Assembly: GCF_009017275.1 (NCBI RefSeq)
Contig: NZ_WBZC01000028.1
Coordinates: 1 to 42,045 of the forward strand
Direction: 5' to 3'
DNA length: 42,045 bases
Source of the DNA: Alkaliphilus pronyensis
GTDB taxonomy: Bacteria; Bacillota; Clostridia; Peptostreptococcales; Natronincolaceae
How positions within the stretch are numbered: the stretch's first letter is position 1; each line of letters starts with the position of its first letter. The position numbers were made by a program, and so were the translations under genes. Positions 15,929 through 21,820 of the stretch are shown here, piece after piece. The notes under the pieces were generated by a model. It ran no database searches. It was not told the DNA's origin and saw nothing but the letters and a program-made list of their open reading frames with translations.

Positions 15929-17856
15929 TGGCTACAATCAGAACAGCTATACAAATTACTGATGGTATGTCACCAGCTATTAAGTCCATGAATAAAGCCT
16001 TGAATATGACCATCAGCAGTTTTGAAGCACTTCAGAACGTGTCAGGAAGGGCAGTTGATACAAGTGCTATCCAGGCAGCAAGATCAGAGTTAAACAGGGC
16101 AGAAATGGCAATGAACAGCTTTGAACAAGAGATCAGGGAAGCTGATCAGGCACAGGAACAGTTCAACAATTCAGTTTCAGCTTCTTCAGGTATGCTTGGA
16201 AAACTTAAAAACCTTGCAGTTGGTTTTGGTGCAGCTTTCAGCGTGAAGAAGATCATTGATTTATCTGACAGCATGATACAGACAACAGCAAGACTGAACT
16301 TGATGAATGATGGACTTCAAACCACTGCAGAACTTCAAGACATGATCCTGGCATCAGCAAACAGATCCAGGGCATCTTATCAGACAACTGCAGATATAGT
16401 TGCCAAGTTAGGACAAAGGGCAGGGGATGCTTTCAGTTCTAATGAAGAAACCATTGCTTTTGCTGAAGCCTTGAATAAATCCTTTGTTATTGCAGGTGCA
16501 AGCCAACAGGAAATGGCTTCTGCAAGCTTACAGTTGACACAAGCACTTGGTTCAGGTGTCTTGCGTGGTGAAGAACTCAATGCAGTGTTTGAATCAGCAC
16601 CAAACGTGATTCAGACCATTGCAGATTATATGGATGTTCCAATTGGACAGATCAGGAATATGGCTTCAGAAGGAATGATCACTGCTGATATAGTCAAGAA
16701 TGCAATGCTAAGTGCAGGAAGTGATATTGATTCAACCTTTAAAGAAATGCCAATGACCTTTAGTCAAATAGGTACATTGATCAGCAATAACTTGATCCAA
16801 ACTTTTGAACCTGCAATCCAATTGATTGGTAGGGGTGCAGCTTGGATTGGTGAAAACCTTGATTTGGTCATTCCAGTTGTTTATGGTTTGGCTGGTGCTG
16901 CTGCAACTTATGCTGCAGTGTTAGGTGTTCAGGCAGCTGCTGCATGGGCAGCCAAGGTTGCACAGGATGGACTGAACCTGTCCTTACTGGCGAACCCTGC
17001 AATGTGGATTGCACTGGCAATTGGTGTCCTTATAGGGATGATCTATAAATGGGTTCAATCCGTTGGTGGTTTGGAAGTTGCCTGGAAGATTGCAATGAAT
17101 GGGATCCTGACTGCTTGGGATTGGGTGAAGATAGGATTTTTCACAGGTGTGTATTGGATCCTGGATCTTTGGGATAAGATGAAGCTTGGGATGATGACTG
17201 CTGGAACAGGTATTGCAAACTTCATGGGTGACATGAAAGCAAATGTCCTGATGATCCTTCAGAACATGGTCAATGGTGCCATAGACATCATAAATGGTTT
17301 CATAGGCACTTTGAACAAGATCCCTGGTGTTTCTATCGACACCATCAACAATGTCACGTTTGGAACCAATGCACAGCTTCAGAATGAAGCAGAAAAGACT
17401 GCAAGGGAAGCAGCACTTGATGCTTACAGAAGTGAAATTGAATCAGGTATGGCTGATCGTGATGCAAAGCTGATCCAAATGCAGAATGATGCAAGGACAG
17501 CAACTGCAGCAAGACAAGCTGAAATTGATATTGCAAAAGCTGAAGCACTTGCAAAACAAAGTGATCCAGGTGGATTTGCTTTTGATGATATGGCTTATGA
17601 TATGTCAGACACAGCTTCAAACACAGCAAAGATGGCAAATTCAATGGATGCAAGTGAAGAAGAATTGAAATATTTGCGTGAAATGGCTGAACAGGAAGCT
17701 ATTAATAGATTTACAATAGCAGAAATCAAAGTGGATATGGGTGGAATCGTCAATCAGGTAAGCAGTGAAACAGATCTTGATGGAATGGTTGAGTATCTTG
17801 AAGAAAAGCTTTATGAAACCATGCTTGTATCAGCTAGTCAAAGTGTACACCTATAA
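15928..17856 (+). CDS. Phage tail tape measure protein
   Basis: 642 residues. The N-terminal half is coiled-coil rich, then matches the tape-measure domain: [52 protein letters not shown]. Residues ~305-380 hold two or three Ala/Gly-rich hydrophobic segments typical of these proteins ([36 protein letters not shown]). The C-terminal region is again helical. Tape measures set tail length at roughly 1.5 angstrom per residue, predicting a tail near 95-100 nm if it works alone. Its codons and position end the late block; a terminator follows directly. Confidence 0.92.
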   Translation: MATIRTAIQITDGMSPAIKSMNKALNMTISSFEALQNVSGRAVDTSAIQAARSELNRAEMAMNSFEQEIREADQAQEQFNNSVSASSGMLGKLKNLAVGFGAAFSVKKIIDLSDSMIQTTARLNLMNDGLQTTAELQDMILASANRSRASYQTTADIVAKLGQRAGDAFSSNEETIAFAEALNKSFVIAGASQQEMASASLQLTQALGSGVLRGEELNAVFESAPNVIQTIADYMDVPIGQIRNMASEGMITADIVKNAMLSAGSDIDSTFKEMPMTFSQIGTLISNNLIQTFEPAIQLIGRGAAWIGENLDLVIPVVYGLAGAAATYAAVLGVQAAAAWAAKVAQDGLNLSLLANPAMWIALAIGVLIGMIYKWVQSVGGLEVAWKIAMNGILTAWDWVKIGFFTGVYWILDLWDKMKLGMMTAGTGIANFMGDMKANVLMILQNMVNGAIDIINGFIGTLNKIPGVSIDTINNVTFGTNAQLQNEAEKTAREAALDAYRSEIESGMADRDAKLIQMQNDARTATAARQAEIDIAKAEALAKQSDPGGFAFDDMAYDMSDTASNTAKMANSMDASEEELKYLREMAEQEAINRFTIAEIKVDMGGIVNQVSSETDLDGMVEYLEEKLYETMLVSASQSVHL

Positions 17857-17863
17857 AACAATT

Positions 17864-17894
17864 GAACCCTTGGTTAAGTCCAGGGGTTCTTTTT
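17864..17894 (+). terminator. Terminator after the tape measure gene
   Basis: GAACCCTTGG (17864-17873) pairs with CCAGGGGTTC (17880-17889), followed by TTTTT. It ends the sigma/tail transcription unit. Confidence 0.85.
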
Positions 17895-18033
17895 AATTTG
17901 TAAAACTATGGTATAATTATAACAAGGGTTCAGAAAGCCTTTCTAAGACGTTTTTAAGTCATGGGTATAGATTTATATAGGCAAAGCCAAAGGAAGCTAA
18001 TTTGGACAAGTTGGAAGGGTAGGTGGAAGCATT

Positions 18034-18195
18034 ATGTCACAACCAAGACCAAGCTTCTTTGATTCACCATATTTTGTTGAAGAATATGGGAATTGGCATC
18101 TGAAAGATGATGCACCTGAAGAATTGAAGAAGGAATTTGAATCATACATGAAAGAATCAGTTTTAGTGATTGAAGGTGAAGAAGATGAAAATTGA
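18034..18195 (+). CDS. 53-residue acidic protein
   Basis: A short frame, MSQPRPSFFDSPYFVEEYG, then a Glu-rich helix ending EGEEDEN. The start follows GGGTAGGTGG, and the stop overlaps the next gene's ATG. No family was recognised. A TATAAT at 17912-17917 upstream may drive it, with the following excisionase-like gene. Confidence 0.55.
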   Translation: MSQPRPSFFDSPYFVEEYGNWHLKDDAPEELKKEFESYMKESVLVIEGEEDEN

Positions 18196-18520
18196 AATGA
18201 ATGTTGATGAAAAGCAACTTAGTGATCTTATAATAAATCAACTGAAGAAGCAAAGCCTTATTGGTTCAGATCAGAATATAACAGTAATCTATAATGCTGA
18301 ATCAAAGGATGTGCTTTATACAGTGACAGAAGTCGCTGAATTGATTAAATCCAATCAATCCTATGTCTATGATCTAATCAAGGCAGGATTGCTTCCAGCA
18401 CTGAAGCTTGGATCAATGAAGATCACCAGGAAGGATCTATTGGCTTTCCTGGATAAATACAAAGGACATGATCTTGCTGATCCATATAATATAAAAGTTC
18501 TTGATAAAAGAAACGAATAA
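18185..18520 (+). CDS. Excisionase-family HTH protein
   Basis: 111 residues from ATG 18185 (GAAGGTGAAG upstream; the frame extends to a TTG at 18170 inside the previous gene). The C-terminal half is a MerR-like excisionase domain: YTVTEVAELIKSNQSYVYDL, IKAGLLPALKLGSMKITRKD, LLAFLDKY. The N-terminal ~40 residues are acidic/helical and may mediate dimerisation. This is the best Xis candidate of the element, although it lies far from int. It ends at a terminator shared with a convergent repressor gene. Confidence 0.78.
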   Translation: MKIEMNVDEKQLSDLIINQLKKQSLIGSDQNITVIYNAESKDVLYTVTEVAELIKSNQSYVYDLIKAGLLPALKLGSMKITRKDLLAFLDKYKGHDLADPYNIKVLDKRNE

Positions 18521-18557
18521 AAAACCACCTGGACGATAATTCCAAGTGGTTTTTTTA
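18521..18557. terminator. Bidirectional terminator between convergent genes
   Basis: AAAACCACCTGG (18521-18532) and CCAAGTGGTTTTTTT (18542-18556) form the stem. It serves the excisionase-like gene (plus) and the XRE repressor (minus). Confidence 0.88.
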
Positions 18558-18560
18558 ATG

Positions 18561-18773
18561 CTATTCTTCAGGATCAGGAACATATTCCATTATGTCACCA
18601 GGTTGACAGTTCAAAGCCTGGCAGATCTTATCAATTACATCCAGGGAAACTGTCTTGTGTGCTGAAAGTTTTGCAACAGTGGCTGATGAAATACCAGTCA
18701 TTGACTGAAGATCCCCTTTTGATATTTCCTTTCTGTTTAGCTGATCCATCAGCTTATAAAATTTAATTGCCAT
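18561..18773 (-). CDS. Second small XRE repressor
   Basis: 70 residues from the ATG at 18773, 9 bases after AAAGG; two upstream in-frame ATGs overlap that site. Almost all of it is a Cro/CI-type HTH: FYKLMDQLNRKEISKGDLQS, MTGISSATVAKLSA, then SLDVIDKICQALNCQPGDIM, a YozG/HTH_26-like pattern. It is divergent from the gene at 18957 across a promoter bracketed by duplicated 33-bp blocks, and so likely represses that promoter and its own. The element thus has a second switch at its right end. Confidence 0.85.
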   Translation of the reverse strand: MAIKFYKLMDQLNRKEISKGDLQSMTGISSATVAKLSAHKTVSLDVIDKICQALNCQPGDIMEYVPDPEE

Positions 18774-18811
18774 GTGATCCATCCTTTCAATCAAGTTAGG
18801 TTCTTGAACTT

Positions 18812-18942
18812 ATTATACAATTGATATTTATATATGTAAAGAAATATATATATAGTTAAAGAAAAATGTTGACAACCTAAATATTGTGTCGTAAAATGTA
18901 TTTAATAACACAAAGAAATATTTAATAAGTTAAAGAAAAAAG
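18812..18942. promoter_or_regulatory. Divergent promoters with duplicated 33-bp operators
   Basis: The plus promoter is TTGACA (18869-18874), 17 bp, TAAAAT (18892-18897). The minus promoter is TTTACA (18840-18835), 17 bp, TATAAT (18817-18812). Near-identical 33-bp blocks with pattern (GT/AC)AAAGAAATAT...AGTTAAAGAAAAA lie at 18836-18868 and 18910-18942. The first overlaps the minus -35 and touches the plus -35; the second covers the plus start region. This is a typical repressor-controlled switch. Confidence 0.8.
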
Positions 18943-18956
18943 AGGTTGATGATTAT

Positions 18957-19184
18957 ATGGGTTATATTGAAATTGATTTTGATAGGATAAAAGGTTATTC
19001 AAATTTATCTGAAGTGGCAAAGGAACATTTTGTGAAAATCTATAAAAGGCACAATTCAGGTCAAGGATCAGATTACAAAGAAGGATGGACACCAAAGAAG
19101 GTCAAGGAACATAGATCATTTCTTGAAGTTCATTTCAAGAATGGCGAATGGCTACACTTTTATCCCAATGGTACTTGGGGTTAA
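18957..19184 (+). CDS. Unknown 75-residue protein under the right-end switch
   Basis: First gene transcribed from the operator-bracketed promoter, start 18957 after AAAGAGGTTGATG. The family is not recognised. The sequence is mixed, ending with a compact beta-rich stretch (FLEVHFKNGEWLHFYPNGTW) that suggests a small beta-sheet fold. Because it is tightly repressed and expressed with a Cro-like gene, it could be an antirepressor, anti-host or anti-phage factor; this is speculation from context. Confidence 0.6.
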   Translation: MGYIEIDFDRIKGYSNLSEVAKEHFVKIYKRHNSGQGSDYKEGWTPKKVKEHRSFLEVHFKNGEWLHFYPNGTWG

Positions 19185-19204
19185 AATAAGAAAGGGGAAT
19201 GGAT

Positions 19205-19435
19205 ATGTTTGTAATTTTTAATCATGAGAAGTTGGAAGCAAGGATCAATGAAATGTATGGTGATATGGTGGCTTTTGGGAAGCTGCTTGGTATGACAAAG
19301 CAAAGGATCAATTCAAGACTGAAGAGTGCAACTGAATTCACTGCAGCAGAAATTGAAAAGGCTGCTGATCTGCTGAAGATACCTGCTGAAGAAATTCATA
19401 TATATTTCTTTGAACCTAAAGTGATCAGACGTTAA
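19205..19435 (+). CDS. DUF739/Cro-like DNA-binding protein
   Basis: 76 residues from ATG 19205, 7 bases after AAAGGGG; ATG 19199 is too close. The pattern KLEARINEMYGDMVAFGKLL, GMTKQRINSRLKSATEF, TAAEIEKAADLLKI, EEIHIYFF matches small Cro-like phage regulators (DUF739). It is the second gene after the right-end switch, and so the expected counterpart of the repressor at 18561-18773. It ends at a strong terminator, beyond which lie only integrase sites and the attachment core. Confidence 0.8.
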   Translation: MFVIFNHEKLEARINEMYGDMVAFGKLLGMTKQRINSRLKSATEFTAAEIEKAADLLKIPAEEIHIYFFEPKVIRR

Positions 19436-19439
19436 TCAT

Positions 19440-19478
19440 AATAAAAGGATGTTCTTGAATGGAACATCCTTTTATTAT
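19440..19478. terminator. Right-end terminator of the element
   Basis: AATAAAAGGATGTTC pairs with GAACATCCTTTTATT. The stem is near perfect with A- and T-runs on both sides, so it works in either direction and insulates the attachment region. Confidence 0.9.
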
Positions 19479-19520
19479 ACAATCTATTTAAAATAACCCT
19501 GATTGCAAGGCTGACATACA

Positions 19521-19546
19521 TGATACTTGTGATACGGAAATGATAC
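19521..19546 (+). promoter_or_regulatory. Right arm-type integrase sites (three TGATAC copies)
   Basis: TGATAC at 19521-19526, 19530-19535 and 19541-19546, about 105-130 bp inside the right attachment core. They are the same hexamer as the left-arm sites at 6424 and 6435. The clustering at both ends supports arm-type integrase binding. Confidence 0.65.
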
Positions 19547-19648
19547 ACATAATTCTTGAAGCGTGAAAAAATCATTGATTTTAATGAAACCAGTGACATG
19601 AAATGCACTGTTTGCAAGGGTTGATAATACTGATAAAATAAAATTGAC

Positions 19649-19660
19649 AGAGTGGGAGTA
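19649..19660 (+). repeat. Right attachment core (attR side)
   Basis: AGAGTGGGAGTA, identical to the core at the end of guaA. The next bases (ATGAC) would give guaA the stop codon TAA in the unoccupied chromosome. Confidence 0.85.
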
Positions 19661-19729
19661 ATGACAAGAAACCCCGAATACCCTTTGAATGTGATTTGGT
19701 TTTTGAAGTCATAGAAGGAGGTGCTTATA

Positions 19730-20002
19730 ATGAATTTTGAAGAGTATAAGAAGAGAGCTTTTGAAAAAGATCCTGAACTATATGAAGAATACAAAGCTTT
19801 AGAGCCAGAGTACGAAATTATTAAACAGATTATTAAAGCGCGTGGCGACTTAAACCTAACGCAGAAAGAGTTAGCGGAAAGGATAGGGGTTAAGCAAAGT
19901 AATATAAGTAGGCTTGAAAGTGGTGACTATAATCCTTCATTGGATTTTCTTAAAAAAGTTGCAAAAGGTCTTGGTAAAGAGCTTCATATAGAATTCAGAT
20001 AA
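19730..20002 (+). CDS. XRE-family regulator / antitoxin-like protein
   Basis: 90 residues from ATG 19730, which follows AGGAGGTG; a GTG at 19721 is part of that site. An acidic N-terminal helix (FEEYKKRAFEKDPELYEEYK) precedes a Cro/CI HTH (LNLTQKELAERIGVKQSNIS, RLESGDYNPSLDFLKKVAKG). This layout resembles HigA/HipB-type antitoxins, but no toxin gene is present on either side. It lies 69 bp outside the right attachment core, so in the unoccupied chromosome it would directly follow guaA. It may be a solitary antitoxin or a remnant of another mobile element. Confidence 0.75.
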   Translation: MNFEEYKKRAFEKDPELYEEYKALEPEYEIIKQIIKARGDLNLTQKELAERIGVKQSNISRLESGDYNPSLDFLKKVAKGLGKELHIEFR

Positions 20003-20066
20003 GATTTAGGGAGTTGCTGTATGGCTGGGAAAGCAATAAAACAGCTTTCTTTTATACAGAGGCAGT

Positions 20067-20115
20067 AAAAAAACCCTCAAAGGTCTTGTTTAAACAAGAC
20101 CTTTAAGGGTTTTTC
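20067..20115. terminator. Bidirectional terminator
   Basis: AAAAACCCTC(A)AAGGTCTTGTTT-type left arm and its complement form a ~19-bp stem, with T- and A-runs outside. It ends the XRE gene (and, before integration, probably the guaA transcript) and the convergent dehydrogenase transcript. Confidence 0.9.
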
Positions 20116-20161
20116 TTAGATAAAGCAATAATAATTCTTATGGAAAGAAGTTTCTTTGTAT

Positions 20162-21136
20162 TTAATTGTTTACAACATTAGTTGGATTCCCATTAAGATA
20201 TGCACTGAGATTGTTTATGGCAATATTCATTAATCTAATACGAGATTCTATAGCTGCTCCAGATAGATGAGGAGTGATAATGCAGTTTTTAGCCTTTAAT
20301 AACGGATTGCTCTCTAAAATTGGCTCCTTTGACACCACATCCACAGCTGCACCGTATATTTTTCCACTCTCAAGTGCCTCCACTAAATCCTCCTCAACAA
20401 TTAAGCCACCTCTTGAGTTGTTCACAAGCATAACCCCATCCTTCATCTTAGCAATGTTGTTCTTATTTATAATTCCTTTTGAGCTGCTGGTTAAGGCACA
20501 ATGCAATACAATTACATCCGACTCCCTCAGAAGCCTTTCAAGATCGGTGTACTGAAGGCTTTCGGTAACTATAGATACATCTTGATACTCATCATAGGCA
20601 AGAACCCTCATACCTAGCCCTTGGGCAATCCTAGCTGTAGCCTTTCCGATTCTCCCTAATCCAATTATCCCCATAGTTTTGTCGGCTAACTCAATTAAGG
20701 GATAGTTTGAAAAAGAGTAGTCAGGACAATTGGTCCATTGTCCTTCCTTTACCGCCCTATCGTGATCTCCAATGCGATGACATAGCTCTAATAAAAGGGC
20801 AATAGCTGTTTGAGCTACAGCATTGGTACCATAGCCAGGAACATTTGATACAATAATTCCCTTCTCCTTTGCTGCCTGAATATCTACAATATTAAAGCCT
20901 GTAGCTAAAACACCAATATATTTTAAATTTGTTGATGCTTCAATTATTTCTCTAGTTATGGGCGTTTTATTTGTAAAAACAAACCCTGCATTTCCAATTC
21001 TCTCAATAATAAGCTCTTTGTCTTGGGGATTCAAAGTGGTTCTGTCATAAACCTTTAAATCTCCGAATTTTTTTAAGCCCTCCCAGCTCAAGTCCCCTGG
21101 ATTAAGGGTATAACCATCAAGCACAACCATTTTCAT
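20162..21136 (-). CDS. D-2-hydroxyacid dehydrogenase (glycerate dehydrogenase-like)
   Basis: 324 residues, full length. The NAD-binding Rossmann motif is GIIGLGRIG with the acidic partner in AYDEYQ. Catalytic residues are the Arg in NNSRGG, Glu in VVSKEP and His in TPHLSG, the Arg-Glu-His set of this family. It interconverts D-2-hydroxyacids and 2-oxoacids; the N-terminal half is closest in pattern to D-glycerate/hydroxypyruvate reductases, but the substrate is open. The start at 21136 follows GAGGAGG. Upstream lie a -24/-12 promoter and two GAAAC-N6-GTTYC boxes shared with the permease operon, so it probably acts in that pathway, oxidising the hydratase product. Confidence 0.92.
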   Translation of the reverse strand: MKMVVLDGYTLNPGDLSWEGLKKFGDLKVYDRTTLNPQDKELIIERIGNAGFVFTNKTPITREIIEASTNLKYIGVLATGFNIVDIQAAKEKGIIVSNVPGYGTNAVAQTAIALLLELCHRIGDHDRAVKEGQWTNCPDYSFSNYPLIELADKTMGIIGLGRIGKATARIAQGLGMRVLAYDEYQDVSIVTESLQYTDLERLLRESDVIVLHCALTSSSKGIINKNNIAKMKDGVMLVNNSRGGLIVEEDLVEALESGKIYGAAVDVVSKEPILESNPLLKAKNCIITPHLSGAAIESRIRLMNIAINNLSAYLNGNPTNVVNN

Positions 21137-21210
21137 TCTGTTTCCTCCTCAAAATTTTAATGTATAAAGAACTGTTTATCATAAAACAGATAAATATAGT
21201 TATTATATAG

Positions 21211-21228
21211 AAGCAAAAACCGTACCAA
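21211..21228 (-). promoter_or_regulatory. Sigma-54 (-24/-12) promoter of the dehydrogenase gene
   Basis: On the minus strand TTGGTACGGTTTTTGCTT matches TGGYACG-N4-TTGC with exact GG-GC spacing. It lies about 75-90 bp before the gene. The same bases form the left arm of a hairpin (21215-21224 with 21237-21247, ending in T-runs) that may terminate transcripts arriving from the regulator gene. Confidence 0.75.
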
Positions 21229-21286
21229 AGGTGGCATACGGTTTTTTCAATGTTATCCTTTATTTTGTTTCACATTACACAATAAT

Positions 21287-21325
21287 GAAACATACACGTT
21301 CCATAATATGAAACACATATGTTTC
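21287..21325. promoter_or_regulatory. Upstream activator boxes, dehydrogenase promoter
   Basis: GAAAC-ATACAC-GTTCC (21287-21302) and GAAAC-ACATAT-GTTTC (21310-21325), 23 bp apart, centred about 70 and 92 bp upstream of the -24 element. The same two variants occur in front of the permease operon. They are the likely binding sites of the PrpR-type activator. Confidence 0.75.
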
Positions 21326-21383
21326 CTTCAATCTTATAGTTTTTTGTTTTGATCTTGTTTTATGGTTTTGATTTATCTTTTCA

Positions 21384-21815
21384 TTCAACATTGCTTTTAA
21401 AGTTATTTTTAACTCTTAACTCTTAACTCTTAATTAAGGTTTGTAATTTTCAATTTTGCATTTTCAATTATGCTTATGTTTAATTGTTTAAGGTTTTAAT
21501 CTTTTCCATTCAACATTTAACATTCAACATTCAACATTGCATTTATATTTTTAATCTTTAGTCTTTTATCTTTTTACTCTTAACTCTTAACTCTTAATTC
21601 TTAATTAAGGTTTGTAATTTTCCATTTTCAATTTTTAATTTAATGATTTAAGGTTTTTGATTCATCTTTTCCATTCAACATTGCTTTTAAAGTTATTTTT
21701 AACTCTTAACTCTTAACTCTTAATTCTTAACTAAGATTTGTAATTTTCAATTTTCCATTTTCATTTTTCAATTTTGATTTGTAACTTTTCACTTTTATCT
21801 TTTAACTTTCAACCC
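21384..21815. repeat. Composite intergenic repeat block
   Basis: A unit containing CATTCAACATTGC, TTTTAAAGTTATTTT, three or more AACTCTT heptamers, then AAGGTTTGTAATTTTC occurs at about 21384 and again at about 21672, with a partial copy near 21580. CATTCAACATT runs fill the space between. AACTCTT is the inverse of the AAGAGTT array at 1-218. Nothing coding is visible from 21137 to 21820 apart from this block and the sigma-54 elements. Confidence 0.9.
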
Positions 21816-21820
21816 GCCTT

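Larger units (their letters stand above)
6352..19660. mobile_element. Integrated satellite/prophage-like element in the 3' end of guaA
   Basis: Bounds are the 12-bp direct repeat AGAGTGGGAGTA at 6352-6363 (inside guaA) and 19649-19660. The element is 13.3 kb. It contains an integrase next to the left end, TGATAC arm-type sites at both ends, repressor/Cro-type switches at both ends, a primase-helicase with iterons, a sigma factor, and tail-type genes including a tape measure. There is no capsid, portal, terminase or lysis gene. Ile and Leu codon choice (ATC/ATT, CTG/CTT) contrasts with the ATA/TTA/CTA preference of flanking genes. The 3' end of guaA is an established integration site for genomic islands. 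It could be a self-standing satellite, a mobilisable island or a decayed prophage. Confidence 0.92.

Noticed and set aside
17354-17653. 99-residue minus-strand ORF in the tape measure gene
   Set aside because: Leu/His/Gln-rich shadow of an Ala/Gln-rich coding repeat, with no ribosome site.
6352-19660. Conjugative or mobilisable ICE
   Set aside because: No relaxase, coupling protein or type IV secretion gene is visible, whereas phage-type tail genes and a D5-type primase are present.
19648-19740. Remnant of a toxin gene before the XRE gene
   Set aside because: A short open frame overlaps the XRE start, but it begins at a stop at the attachment core, shows no toxin motif, and only 69 bp separate the core from the XRE gene, so there is no room for one in the empty site.
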